DNA from: Inia geoffrensis
Lineage: Eukaryota > Chordata > Mammalia > Artiodactyla > Iniidae
Reading direction: 5' to 3'
DNA length: 64,000 bases
Assembly: GCA_036417435.1 (NCBI GenBank)
Contig: CM070903.1
Coordinates: forward strand, 55,776,001-55,840,000
The position numbers and the translations under genes were made by a program. Under the pieces are notes generated by a model. That model was not told the DNA's origin and made no database searches. It saw nothing but the letters and a program-made list of their open reading frames with translations. Every line of letters starts with the position of its first letter. The stretch's first letter is position 1. This document shows positions 34,201 through 49,200 of this stretch, in pieces.

Positions 34201-37200
34201 CAATCATTTTCAAGTCGCGCAAATTGAACTCAGTAACAGGGAAAGAAAAAGTGTTATGATTTGATGGTCTAATGGCTGGATTATGTCTAACAGAGGCACT
34301 TTTAAAACTTCTGGCTGTTTGTGACCAGTGTAGCTACGGCACCAATGTTTTCAGAGTGAACACCTGGGGTAAGGTGCAACCCCACTTCCCTCGCCTCTCA
34401 AGCACGTCTGTTGAGGCTTATCAGCTTTAGGGGTATATGTAATCTCCACTTCCTGCCACAGACAGGAGTCTTGTTTTTGGCATTCCAGACAGAGCTATTA
34501 TTAATCCTTTATAGGAAGAGGAGTACAATACAGTCCTTTCAAGATCTTATTTCCATAAAGTAGCTCTAGTGCTTGTCACCAGGATGAGTCTCTATCTACA
34601 AACATTTTTTTCACCCCCCCTCATTAATTCCTCTCAGTTTATCTCCTAAATTTGCTCCTTTTCTTGGAATTTTCTCAGGTAGCTTATTCAGGTAGCCAAG
34701 ATATAGTAAAAACTACAGCACAGTTTGCAGGAAGAAAAATGCTTATAAAATGGGGGAAGGAGGGAAATGAATCAATTCAGAACAGCTATTTTTCGGCCAT
34801 ATTTCCATTTACTTTATAGATTATCATTTTTAATGAAATCAACTTAATATAAACTTCTCTCCCTCATTTTTAAGCCTGAAATATCATTCTGTATATGCAC
34901 ATCAAATGGATCCAACAGGTGAGGCAATATATTGGAATCGGCTTCCTTCAGCAGATAATGACCATTATTCTTTCACATAAACTTTTCAGTTCTGGGTGTG
35001 AGAAGACAGCACAATCTTAAGGAGTCATTTATTCTACCCCATTGCCAGTAAATGACCAAACACAAGTTTTAAAATAGATTGGATCTATTCATGCAAAGGT
35101 CATGAAATGACTTCAGTGTTCTCTTAATTTTATGTCACACCAAACAGAGAGCAATGGGGTTCAATATCTCAATCACCATTCCTCAGACTAAACCATCAAG
35201 TGATCATACCCAATTCATCTAAGAAATTTTAACTTACCCTAGGAGGTTGTATAGTCTTGTGATTGGAAGCTGATGAAATTAAAAAATAAGAAAATGAATT
35301 TAATAAATGAAAGAAATTAAGGCAACATTATGTTTAATTTTAAGATAAAATGTTCACAGCTAAAACTAAAGGTGCCAGAAACTCCACTGAAAGATTTCTG
35401 GCTTTGACAGACTATTAAAAAATACAGAACACTCTTAATTATATACATCGACAGAATAAAATGATGCAAATAATCCACCCCAATCAAATAATAAACACAC
35501 ACACTCTCTCATTTGTGCATGCCATATCTCCCCTCAAATCAGCCACCTGTTACACTTTGTGGTGGAAAACCTTTGGCATCGACTTAGCCCCTCTGTAGGC
35601 TCTACACCCCTGCCTACTTGACCCAGCTGGAATGTGGAAAGAATAGGGCAATGACCACTCCATCGCCCACCCTTAGCTCACTGCTCTCATTCCCTGTAGC
35701 ACAGTCTTCTTTTTTTCTTCTTCCATCTTTCCAGTTTTCAAAGCTCCACCTAGCTAACAAGCTAAAGAAAATATCAGATCCCTCTGAGTGTAGAGAATTA
35801 TTTTAGGCAGCTAGTTTTAGCTACAATCAAGGCCTTCTCTGTATCCCTTCTTAGCTTTTCAAGTTACCCTTCACTGCTGCTCAATGGATTGGTTAATGAA
35901 GATGAAGGAATACAGGGCATGAAGAAAGTGACAAAAGGGAAAAGAACCGCTCTAGTTGCATAGGGAAGAAAAGAGAACTTCCTTACAAAAACCAAGTGAG
36001 AAGGTCCCGGAGCAGCTAAAACCAGCCCTAAATACAGAATCAGAGTCCTACAGATATAAGCATCAAGGGGCAACATCCTGCGAGTGACTCTGTAGGAAGG
36101 TGATGCTACTGGATAGTCAGTTCCACTGATCTATGGATTGGATGATGGCACTGGATTTACTTACGAGCAGACTGAGGCAGGCCCCCAGAACTGCTCTGGT
36201 TTTCTGTGCTAATTATGTCCTACCACTCCTCCATGTCCGCCCTACCAAGCTTCTAAAACTGATGGGAAATGGGGGTGACACCTGACCCAAGCCAATCTAT
36301 ACAGGAGTCAGAAGCATGTAAGGCTCACTCCAATGGGGGAAATGGCAACTGACTGGCCTGAAAAGTTTCTCTCTCCCGTTGGAACCTGGAGAGGAGACAC
36401 AGAAAGACTAGAAAGCTGGTGAAGGGAAAGAAAGATGAAAAGGAGACAGAAAGTAAGCAAAGAGAAGCTCAAAGCTTAGAGACAAAGGTAAGAAAATATA
36501 CCAGTGAGAAGACATGAATAGGATCAAAAAATAAAAACATTAAGGAGAGGATGAGCTAGTTGGCTAGCAGGCAAAGAACCAAAGAGAGAGGAACTAAGTA
36601 ACTATACTGGCAGGAGGGCAACCACTAACTCTTGTTACTGAGAGGGCAAATGATGACTCAGTCTTTAGAGATGTCCTGGATTCTTCCAATTCCTAAGCTA
36701 CTTACTGTACTTACTCTGTGAGGCCCAGTTATAGATCTGCTCCATGAGATTCCCATCTCTGTTAGTGTCATGTGTGGCTTGAAAGTAAATCTCCTTTACT
36801 GGAGGCTCCTGGCGAGTGGTTTGGTCCTTGCAACCAATCAAGAAGGAAACCTCTTTTCAAAGTAGTATGGTGTGAAATGTGTTGGGAATATGGGTAAATC
36901 ACATTTAGCAACCTCCCAAATAAACCAAGCAGAATTACAGAACTTTATTAGGGACAATCATGATAGTTACATGTATATACAACTTACTTTAACTAAACCA
37001 TGTCCTGTGTCTATGTTCTACCAAGGAAAAGAGATCTGAACAGCTATGTAAATTTCTGACTGGCAATGTGAAGGGTCAGAGGTAAGATTTTAGAGCTACA
37101 TTTTCGAGCTCATAAATTATTTATCAGAATTAGTATTAAGAACCGCCAAGCAACTCCTTTAATAACCCTAATAATGTGTAAAGAAGAGTTTCTGAGTTCT

Positions 37201-40200
37201 GATTCTCAGGTCCAAGGAACATCACATTTTGCTAGCCCATTCTGAAACAAAGATATCTATAAGGAACAGGAATTCAAAGGGCACCAGTCAGCTGTGATCC
37301 CTCAAATATTATAAAACCAAACAGTGTAGAAGTGAATTTTGCTTGAGTTAATCCTCTCGAACAGGCATATGACCTATGTGACTCAAGAATGATTGTGATT
37401 TATCTGCTGTTACCATGGGCCTAAGGCATTGACAGCCATGTATATATATTTTTTAAAATCACAAGCCTTAAGCATTCCATATGAGCTCACTTGCAGTGCT
37501 TCGTCTGGATTTGTTCTTCTCTCCCAAAAACACTTGACCCATGCTATAAATATATTTCCAGGTTTTGAATTTTCAGGGACAACTTTTTCTGTTGATTCCA
37601 GATTCACCTCTCCTCAACAATAGGGAAGAAAATATCACTGAGTTTTATATATCTATTTCATGTCATTCTAAAATATGAGATGTGGTAAATATGGTTTCTG
37701 ACTGCTAGTATGTTGATTCATAGCAAAACATGACTATATTCCCTTATACTGAACTAAATAGCAATGGCTTAGGAAAATTAAAAAGTACTGACCCTTATGA
37801 AGAATGGACATAAGCATCCTACATAGGTAACACACCCAACTTCAATGAGTTTAGTTAGTTCTTTGTAATCTATATTTTCTCACATTCTTATTGTTCTCAG
37901 CCCTTGATTTCATTTTATGAAATTTAAATGTTTCAGTAAACAAACAAACAAAAAACCCTAACACAGTTTAAAAAGAACAACAGAGAAAATTAAACTTAAA
38001 ATCCTACCGTTTAAAGTAATAATTAAGGCTACAAATTTAAACTGGGAAATAATGAACACGACAAAAGTTAAATCTCTCATAGGGACATAAACTTACTCCA
38101 AGATTGCTTGGATTTTTTTTAAAAAAACTATCTGAGGATTTTATTACATTTAAGTCAAGACACATTCTTTAGACTTTTCCAGAATAGAGCCTCTGCAACA
38201 AGTAAAAGTTACACTGGAAGCACTTACAATTTTTACTTCCTGATACAAATGCTCAAATTTGCAACCTTAATGTTATATATACTCAGATTTACACATTCAG
38301 ATTATATATGAAAAACACATCAACTTTTCTAGTCTACCACGTTATCTAAAGAGCTACTTTCCTGTACCTTTTCTCTTCTTGCCCTTTAACTGACCGAAGG
38401 TATTCCTCTGAACTCTGGTATCAGACAAGTTGATTTGAAAAGTTAATTTAGAATAGCCTCAAAATGTAAATAAAACTGGACTAAATTCTCAACTTACATA
38501 TGGTATATTTATACGTCAAACTATCATAAAGAAAAAATAATCTGGGGAACTTTCCAGGATTTCAGTTTCACTTTGAATTTGATGTGAGAATAATACGGTT
38601 GTAATTATACTGGTTTCACAGGCTTCTTAGGGATGTAGCAGTGGAGAAGGGGGGAGAGCAAGGTCAAGGGGGTAACAGCTAGACAATGCCTATTTCCACT
38701 GAGTCAGCATCTCCAGACCTGCTGGTCTTCGTGAGACATGGAAGGCATGTGGGAGCATGGGAATAAAAGGGAGCGTGATCCAGATAATGAGGGAAGAAAA
38801 AGAACGAAGAGTTGACCATCAGTCAAAGACGCCTAATACTACGTCACGCTATATGGACGCTGCAGGTCACATACTGTTCTCAAGTATTCATAGGGAGCAA
38901 CATCAGCAGCAGTGTCATCTTCAAGAACCAGACAGATGGTGATTAGAAGACTCAACGAAAATAGAATCTGTATCAGCATTCATACGCGATACTCACAATG
39001 CCTACAAATGAATGCCATTCTGCTTTAGAAGTCTTAATAGTGCTTTATGGCTTGAACTAAGAAAATTTCATTGAGGAGACAACTCTGATTTATGAACGCA
39101 TAAACTAAAGGTAAGTAAATTTTAGTTAAGTATTTTACTTGTTTATCTAATAAGCATTAATTAAAGGGGGCAAAAATATACAAAATAATTGAACTCAATG
39201 ATTAGTCAGCAAAAGCTGAGGTTCATAAATAAAGGTAAAATTTCTTTGAAAGTACTATACAAGTCATGTGGGGAATTCTTTGACTGTAACAATTCAAAGT
39301 TTATGTTAATTTTTAGAAACATATAAGGTTTACCTAAAGCAAAGCAGAAAGACTGACTTTTTTACGCCATTAATTTGTAACTTTTGATTATTTTGACAAA
39401 TGTTTAAGAGTTTGCTTTACTTCATAAATAAAAACCAGAAATCTTTTATTTAAGGGAGATTAATATAACCAGATTGTAGGAAATATCTTTAGCTTAAGTA
39501 AGACATCACACTAGTTTTAGGTACTTAATATTAAAGGCATCTATCTCCGTAAACATATTAAAAATAAGAATTTACACAGAGATCTGTTATTTGAAAATTG
39601 GAAGACTAAATACAAAGTTTAGAAACAATAAGCTAAGTCCACACTTACTCACAACTGATTTTAAGAGTAGTAAAAGCCTAAAATTTAAAACTCAATGTTT
39701 AGATTATACTGGTTTTAACTAAAAATATTTTAAAGTCAAGTGTCAGAGGACACTGCTCTTTAATTAACAAAAGTGACAGATTTTGAATTTCAATTCTGTC
39801 TACTAGGGGAGTCAAGGTCTGTAAATAGTCTGCAAGAAGAGCAACTGACAAATAGGTTTCTGTGAAAGGACTCTACATAGAAACAACGGGCGAATTAAAA
39901 ATCCTTTTTTATTAATTAAAATGAACCCTCGGGGCTTCCCTGGTGGCGCAGTGGTTAAGAATCTGCCTGCCAATGCAGGGGACACGGGCTCAAGCCCTGG
40001 CCCGGGAAGGTCCCACATGTAGCAACTAAGCCCATGCGCTACAACTACAGAGCCTGCGCTCTAGACCCCGCAAGCCACAACTACTGAGCCTACGTGCCAC
40101 AACTACTGAAGCCCGCACACCTAAAGCCAGTGTTCGGCAACAAGAGAAGCCACGACAATGAGAAGCCCGAGCACCGCAATGGAGAGTAGGCCCTGGGGTT

Positions 40201-43200
40201 TCCCTGGTGACTCAGTGGTTGAGAGTCCGCCTGCCGATGCAGGGGACACGGGTTTGTGCCCCGGTCCGGGAAGATCCCACATGCCGCGGAGCGGCTGGGC
40301 CCGTGAGCCATGGCTGCTGAGCCTGCATGTCCAGAGCCTGTGCTCCGCAACGGGAGAGGCCACAACAGTGAGAGGCCCGCGTACCGCAAAAAAAAAAAGA
40401 AAAAACAATCGTAGGCCCTGCGCACCACAACTAGAGAAAGCCCGCACACAGCAACGAAGACCCAACACAGCCAAAAAAAAAAACCAAAACAAAACTAACA
40501 AATAAATAAATTAATTAAAAAAAAGAATCCTCAACAATCTCTCCTTTTATTTAGTATAAAAAGTTTATACATTCTAAAACATAGAGCTGTTTTAACTAGT
40601 CAATAATCTAAACTTTTCATTAGTTCATATGGTTTCTACCCTTTTATTGCCCCCCAAATTTATTTTAAAAATATAGCAGCATTCACTGTATTTTCTCATT
40701 TTTGGAGTTACCAATGCATTTCTTTGGTCCTAAACAGTAAGAATTAACCAAAAGCATTTTCCTGGCGTAGGCTAACAACAATAAGGTTGACTTACCAACA
40801 CATTTCATATAAACTAATCCAAGTAATTCTGCTAGAGCTATAATACCCAAACCTGAAATCAGAAGAGGACCATGTACTGGGGCACACTCTGAAAAAACAA
40901 ATGAAATTCTATATTAGAAATTCACATTGAAATAATTTAACTTTTAAAAAAGAACTAGCAATAACAGTAGCAATATTGAGTTTTAAGGAGATTAATTCTT
41001 TTTCTAATTATCAAGAAACAAAAATTATCTACATATGTTCATCACTATTAAGTCAGTCAGTGAAATGACTCCCAATTACTAAAAGAAAAAAGCCTTTGTC
41101 TGTATAATATGTACCTTATCACACCAAGACTAATGGAAAATAGTGTGTAAAGCTAAGGCTCCAACCAACTGGATGGAGCCTGGTTATTTTAAAAGCTCTC
41201 CCACAAATATAGGCATAGCAGTTTGACTGCTGGAACAATCAGCCCACAAGCCATATACAGCCAATATTCTTATGGCAATGTGGAAAGCACTATTCTCAGT
41301 GGGGTGAAAATGAGAGTTCTTAAAGAAAGCTCACAGCACCAAATGGCTGGCAAGGATGTGGAGCTACAGGAATTTTCATCCACTGCTGGTGGTAATGCAA
41401 AATGGTACAGCCACCTTGGAAGACACTTTGGAAATTTGTTAAAAAACTAAATATATTCTTAACGTACAACCCAGCAAATGCACTCCTTGGTATTGACCCA
41501 AATGGAGTTGAAACTTATGTCCACACAAAAAAATGCACATGGATGTCTAGAGCAACTTATTCTTAATTGCCCCAAACCAGAAGCAACCAAGCTGTCCCTC
41601 AATAGGTGAATGGATAAACAAACTGTGGTACATACATACAATGGAATGTTATTCAGTGCTAAAAAGAAAAGAGCTATCAAGCCACAAAAAGACACGGTTA
41701 CTAAGTAAAAGAAGCCAATCTGAGAAGGCAAAATACTGTATGATTCCAACTATAAGACATTCTGGAAAATGCAAAACTATGAAGACAGTAAAAAGATTAG
41801 TGGTTGCTAGGGGCTTAGGGGGAGGGAGGATGAATAGGCAGAGCACAGAGGATTTTTAGGGCAGTGAAACTTTATTGTATGATATTATATCTATGACTAT
41901 GATCCACACCATTATACATTTATCAAAATCGTAGCATGTACAACACTAAGAATGAACCCTGATGTAAACTATGGATTCTGGGTGGTAATATGTCAATGCT
42001 GGTTCAACAACTGTAACACATTTACCACTCTGCTGGGGGATAGCGGAGGAGGCTGTTATGTGGGGTATATGGGAACTCTCTGTACTTTCTACTCAATTTT
42101 GCTGTGAGACTAAAACTGCTCTAAAAAACAAAGTCTATATATTAAAAAAAAGAAGAAGAAAGAAAAAGAAACAGAAAGAAGAACTCTAAGAGAAATCCCT
42201 GGCAGGACAAAGTGAGACTAGAGAAGGATGAGACTTTTACCTGAGACACAGAGGCTGAATCCAACCACAGAGAGCACGTGGCCCAGTACTTGAAGGATCA
42301 ATATGGCAATGGTGAAGAAGGACATCCCCACAGCTGGAGAGAGGAAAAGTGGGTTGAGAGTGTTTAAAAAGCAATCACTCCTACTTGTATTCTGTGCAAT
42401 CAAGAATAATATCCTATGACCAAAGACTGCCTCTGGAGTTCCTTGTCAGATGGTAGATTCTTTTCCAGTGATCTAAACCTTGCCTTTCCATACAAGCGGT
42501 CAGCTCCAGATACACACATTCAGCGATCTTTAATTTTCACAGTGAGCTGAGGTGGACTGGCAGTTTTTACCCCGGATCTTAAAACAGTGCTGCTTTTACC
42601 ACCCTTGTGCATTTCACCACGTGAATGGCTATTATGCCTGGCTTTGCCACACGCACATAGAATTGCTCTGGCAGAGAGAACCGTTACACAAACACGCCAC
42701 TGTAAGCATCCAAACCTCTATCTGTGTGCCTAGATCTGTGATTTTATAACAAATCAATACCCCTCCAGTGAACAGCAAGCCAGAGATAGGCTCTGAGGCT
42801 GAGAGTTAAACATGTAAACAGAAAAAAATAGACTCTAATGATATAAAAAAATACATCAATGGTTTACTCCCAAAATGCAGTGAAAGTGACATCAATTATA
42901 GTTGGATATCTACATCATTTTTTAAAACTACAATGTAAAGATTTGCCAGTAACAACAAAAAAAATAAATCTATTATTTGTTATATTTGTTATTTATAATC
43001 CTGTTTTGTAGAGTTTTAAACAGAGAGGCTTAGCAAAAGAAGAGAAAGGGCATGTTTAATATCTACTTATAGCTTCAAAAAACTGAAATAAAAGTATGAA
43101 GATAATCATTAAGAAATTATGTAGCATAATTTTAAAAACCACTGATATCAAGTGTATATGAAAATCATTTTTAACAAGATAACTGAATGCCTTGAAAACC

Positions 43201-46200
43201 GAAGTTAAGCTTAAAATTAATCCATATGGGGAAAATATCACTTAGAATAGCCTGGGAAATCTTTTAATAAACGAACTTCTATTGAGTTGTTAAAAAATAT
43301 CATACAAGAATATTTTAACCAAAACTGCTGCTTTATAAATGAAAAAGGTGGCCAAAATCATGCTATAACAAATACTCACCTATCATAAACACACAGTACT
43401 GAAGTAATATTAATATTGCTGTAGGAATTACAATTAAACCAAGTCCACAAGCATTCTTTGTTGAATATTCACCTGTTAAAAATTAAAAATATTAATTAAT
43501 ATTTTCCTACATACTTCCTATTCTTATGGGATGCTAAAGTATTTAATTTATTAAATGTATTCATTTCAATACTACTCTTATAAACTACAAAAGGTTTAAA
43601 AATATATATTTCCCCAAAAACTTCACATAAAATAAATGACTTTTTTTTGATTATTCAAGACCAAACAAGGCATTTAAACGTCAACATATAAGTCTCAACA
43701 CGTCAAACCTTGAATTGACTCTACCCCCTTCTTACCTACCTTACATAATTCCAGTGAGAAACTCTGGAATCTCTTACCATTCCCTTCATTTGCTATATTC
43801 AACCTGTCCCGAAGTCAAAGCAGTTGTTCTTCCAAGTTGTCTTCTGATTCATATCCTTCCTCCCCATGTCTTTACTAACTCCAGTTGCAAACAGAGGTGC
43901 CAAATTTATGTTCCTAAACATTACACCTATACTGTATTCTGCTCAAAAAACAACCAAGGCTTTCTACAGTTTACACTTGTGAGTCCCAACCTGTCTCTGC
44001 TCTTCTTTCCATGTGCTGCAGACCCTTATTTCCCACTCACACTGCCATCCTTCACAGGCAACTGCAATTTCAGATAGATTTGCTTCCCACATTTGTTCCC
44101 ACTTCCAGGTCTTGGCCAATGAAGTGTGCCTCTGGAGTGCATTCAATGGTGGCCCTAAAGATATGTCCACCTCCAAATCTGTGAATATTATATAGTAAAA
44201 GATATGATTAAGCTAAGGATCTGAAAGAAGGAGCTTACCCCGGATTATCCAGGTGGGTCCTGAATCCAATGACAGGTATTTTTGTAACAGAGAGACAGAG
44301 GGAAATTAAGTGGAGACATGGAGCGGAGGAGGAGACAATGTGACCACGGAGGAAATCAGAGTTATGCTGCCACAAGCCAAGGAGGTGCACAGATTGCCAG
44401 ATACACCAGAAGGTAGAAGAGGCAAGGAATGGATTCTCCCCTAGAGTGTCCGAGGGTGTATGGCCCCGATAACATTTTTATTTTAGATTTATGGCCTCCA
44501 GAACTGTGAGAGAACTTCTATTGTTTTAAAATACCCAGTTTGTGATAATTTGTTACACCAGCCCTAGGAAACTAATATGCACCTCCCCAGAAATGCCCTC
44601 AACCTTATCAATCCTGCTTTCCCTCATAATAACTTTATATCTTACCTGAGATGAAAAGAATGGCTCCAACAATGACAACGATAGTGAGCACTAGTCCAGC
44701 AACTAATAGAAAAATGGTTTTCTCCTTCGTATAACTGGATTTATATTTAAGCGCTTAAAAAAAAAAAAAACCACAAAGAATTACATGAACTCAATCACAA
44801 GAAGTAAAGCAATATCTGTAACTTACAAGGTGCAAAGATTAAACTGATAACTTACTACAATTGAATAAAACTTACTACAATTGAATAACCTTTGAGGAAC
44901 AAGTCCTTCACATCATGTCAAGCCATGTCAAATCTTTTTCACAATATGTCAGTGGCTAAATGGTGTCATGGCAGTATAAATATGGATGCTGAATTTATAG
45001 GTGACACTTTATTCCCCTAGAATGAAGTTATATATATCAGGCTTTTTTTTTTTTTTTTTTTTTTTGCGGTACGTGGGCCTCTCAGTGTTGTGGCCTCTCC
45101 CGTTGCGGAGCACAGGCTCTGGACGCACAGGCTTAGCGGACATGGCTCATGGGCCCAGCCGCTCCGCGGCATGTGGGATCTTCCCGGACCGGGGCACAAA
45201 CCCACATCCCCTGCATCGGCAGGAGGACTCTCAACCACTGAGCCACCAGGGAAGCCCTATCAGTCTTTCTTAATCGTGGCATTATTAATATTTTGGGTCA
45301 GATAAGTTGTTGTTGTTAGGGACTGCTCTGTGCATTACAGAATGTTTAGTACCATCCCTGGCCCCTGCACACTACATGACAGTAACAGCCTCCAAGCTGC
45401 GTCAATCAAAAATATCTCCCGACATTGTCAAATGTCCCCTGAGAAGCAGAACTGCCTCAGGTTTACAACTAATATACACATTGCTAATGAGAAATAACTG
45501 GCTAATTAGTAACAGCGACAAAAACAGGACTTTCTTCCACCTTACATAAAATTAGTAAAGCATCTGGAAATCTAGACATTTTGTTTTGAAAAAGTAAACA
45601 TTGGACAAATCACACCCTCTTGAAATCCTGAGGTGGGGGGAAATGCTTTAATTGTTCAAGTAAAATAATTTCATAAAAATAAACTACAAATAGGCCTTAA
45701 CGTATGTGTTACGATTTTGTCAAGTATCTAGCTTCCCTAAAAGAATAATGTAATGCATAAGCCTAAAAATGTTATATTTTTATCATATATTCACCTTTTG
45801 GGTTTTGTTCTGGTCAATATTAAAACTAATTTTTCACCAAGAAAGTTGTTAAAAGCAACCTAAAAGCAGACTGAGTAGCAGAGAGAAATAGAGTGCATGA
45901 TGAAATTCTGCTGTTTCCTCTACACACGGGTACTCTCCATGCCATTTATCAATGGGCGATGGTCCTGAGGGGGAAATTTTAAATAATTTTATGTTTAGCA
46001 TTTAATTTGCATCCACTAAAATGACAAACAGATCAATTATAGTAAAAACAACAAATAAACTCCTAAATGACCATGACAAAATCTATGCTTAAGGTATTAT
46101 AACCTAGGGTTAGATTATAACCTGTGGTTAAGTTATTTAAAGTATAATACAGGCACTTGAATTTAAAATCTCTACTCATACCTTACATTGTAACCTCAAC

Positions 46201-49200
46201 TTTTTCCTCTTTAGAGGGAGATGGAGGGCCAATCAGTAGTCAGTCCTGAAGGTAAGTTAAATCCACATTAATCAGAAAAGAGTGAGAAACAATACAGCAA
46301 GCTCCCCAAACTTTCATTTGATCCATCCAACCTCGAAATTTATGTGACTGTGACTCAGTCATGTCCCTGCCTTCTTACAGGGCAAAGATTCTGGGCTTCC
46401 CTATTTTCTAGGGTCAAACACTGGGTAGGATGAAATTCAGTGTAGAGGTCACAAAAGGCACAGACACAGAAAAAGAAACTTTCTCTAGACATGTGTCCAT
46501 TTTAGTCCCACGTTTCCATTTTAATCCCATGTATACTATTATTTAAAGAGAGTTTGAAAGTTCTGCAAAAGGGTTATAAAATAGAAGCTGTTTCAAATGT
46601 ACTTCACAATCAATCAAACATTCGTAAGAGACTCTTCTAGGTTTAATTCAGTACATAAAAGAGCTACAAAGATCAAGCAACAAGAATTCACCTTAGAGTC
46701 CAGTATAAATGCACACAAAAAGTCTGACTTACACCATGCTTAAGAAAAATAAGAGTTTGAACCTCATATAAAATTCAATCTCCTCAGGCTTACAAGAGCT
46801 GTAGGAGAAAAATAATATCAACAATACAAACAAAATTAAAATGCCACGAAATGCTATTATTGACAGGGTTGTTATCATAGAATGGTCTTTTCAAAACCTT
46901 TTGGAGGTAGCTTTCATTCCTGTTGATTGGTTCAACTACTAATTTTCAAGGCTACCTAACCTCTTCCTCAAAATTAAGCAGCAATTTCTAACAAATATAC
47001 TAGTGGGGTCTACTTAAGTAACAACAGGCAATGAAAGGTTATCTTCATGTTTTCTTTTGTAAACCTTTAAAAAGGGTTTCTTTTCACTCATTTTCTTTGC
47101 TTACAATGGCCACATTTTAGCAGGTCCCATAGCAAGTTTGGAGAAAGTATCTTGTTGCTAGGTTCAGATGTCATGTTTCCAGCTAGCTAAATGGTCAGGA
47201 ATCTGATATAGATGCCACAGAACCCACTAACCTTAAGGATTTTTTTGTGTGTATGTGATCTGTTCTTGTCCTTTAATAAGTGGATTTGTTCTTATTTATC
47301 AAACCTATCAAAACTTTAAATGTAACAATGAAAATAAATTCAAATAATTCCCCGAACATTTAGCATTAAGATAATTTAATGTGTTCTTAACTGCAGGCTC
47401 TTATCAAACTTCCTGGTATGATTTTCTGGCAAAAATCCTCATGCTTTCAACGATAGACCTTAGCTAAAAGTACTGAAATCAATGCACAAAATAAAATAGG
47501 GGAAATACAGTATTTACATTTTTTAAAGACTTTTTTTTTAAACGCAGTTTCAGGCTTACAACAAAATTGAGAGGGAGGTACAGAGAATTACCATATACTC
47601 CCTTCCCCCACATATGCATAGCCTTCCTAATTATCAACCTCACTCACAAGAATGATACTTTTTTTTTCTTTTTTTTCCTAAGGATGAACCTGCATTGACC
47701 CATCATAATCACCCAAAGTCCGTAGTTTACATTAGGGTTCACTCTTGGTGCTGTACATTCTATGGGTTTGGACAAATTTATAATGCCATATACCCAATAT
47801 TATATATTATACAGAGTATCTTAACTGCCTAAAAATCCTTTGTGCTCTGCCTGTGCATCACTCCTCCCCACCACCCACTCCTAGCAACCACTGACCTTTT
47901 TTTTTTTTTTAACGTCTTTATTGGAGTATAATTGCTTTACAATGGTGTGTTAGTTTCTGCTTCATAACAAAGTGAATCCGTTATACATATACATATGTTC
48001 CCATATCTCTTCCCTCTTGCATCTCCCTCCCTCCCACCCTCCCTATCCCACCCCTCTAGGTGGTCTCAAAGCACCGAGCTGATCTCCCTGTGCTATGCGG
48101 CTGCTTCCCACTATCTACCTACCTTACGTTTGGTAGTGTATATATGTCCATGCCTCTCTCTCGCTTTGTCCCAGCTTCCCCCTCCTCCTCCCCATATCCT
48201 CAAGTCCATTCTCTAGTAGGTCTGTGTCTTTAATTGTCTGCATAGTTTTGCCTTTTCCATAATGCTTTATAGATGGAATCATATAGTATGTAGCCTTTTC
48301 AGATTGGCTTCTTTTACTTAGGAATATGTATTTAAGGTTCCTCCATGTCTTTTCATGATTGACAGCTCATTTGTTTTCAGTGATGAATAATATTCCATTG
48401 TCGGGATGTACCACCCAGTGTATCCATTATCCTATTGAAGAATATCTTGGTTGCTTCCAAGTTTTGGCAATGATGAAGAAAGCAGCTATAAACATCCATG
48501 TGTAGGTTTCTGTGTGGACTTAAGTTTTCAACTCCATTTGGGTAAATACCAAGGAGAACGATTACTGGATCATATGGAAAGAGTACATTTAGTTTTACAT
48601 GAAACCACCAAACTGTCTTCCAAAGAGGCTGTACCGTTTTGCACTCCCGCCAGCAATGTATGAGAGTTCCTGTTGCTCCACATTCTGACCAACATTGGGT
48701 ATGGTTGGTACTTACATTTTTAACAGGTACTTATACACTTAGTGCTGCCTGACACGGGAATACCAAATATATGGGGAGACAATGTCAAGTTTTTTCAACA
48801 AATTAGGAATTCTAAAAGTTTCCCTTTTATACCGTCTATAAAGTAATTAAATCTAGCCAGCTCCTTCTCAGAGATGAGATACGTTGTTCATTTGCTTGCT
48901 CTATAAATACTTACTGTGTGCCCACCAAGTACTGGGCCCTTTTATTAGCCCAAGTCATATCAACCAAATTGAGGTAGGAGTAGAGGTTACTTCATTCAGT
49001 AACAGTTGATCGAGCACCTACTATGTGACAATCACTATTCTAAGTGCTGACAGTGAACAAAGACAAGTACTTCTGCCTCAGTGCTCCTGACATTCTAATA
49101 TGGGAATGAGTTTGTGTGTTGGTGGGGAATGTGTCATGGGAAGTGTTACTCCCAGATCTTCTCCTCCAGTTAAATAAAAGGTGTGGGTCTACCCTAGCCT

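Larger units (their letters stand above)
35270..40795 (-). other. CD47: CD47 intron 7
   Basis: A 5.5-kb intron between the last membrane exon and the first tail exon. It holds a possible old interspersed repeat around 36080-36870 and a pair of nested CHR SINEs at 39931-40510. The rest is AT-rich and unremarkable. Confidence 0.8.
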
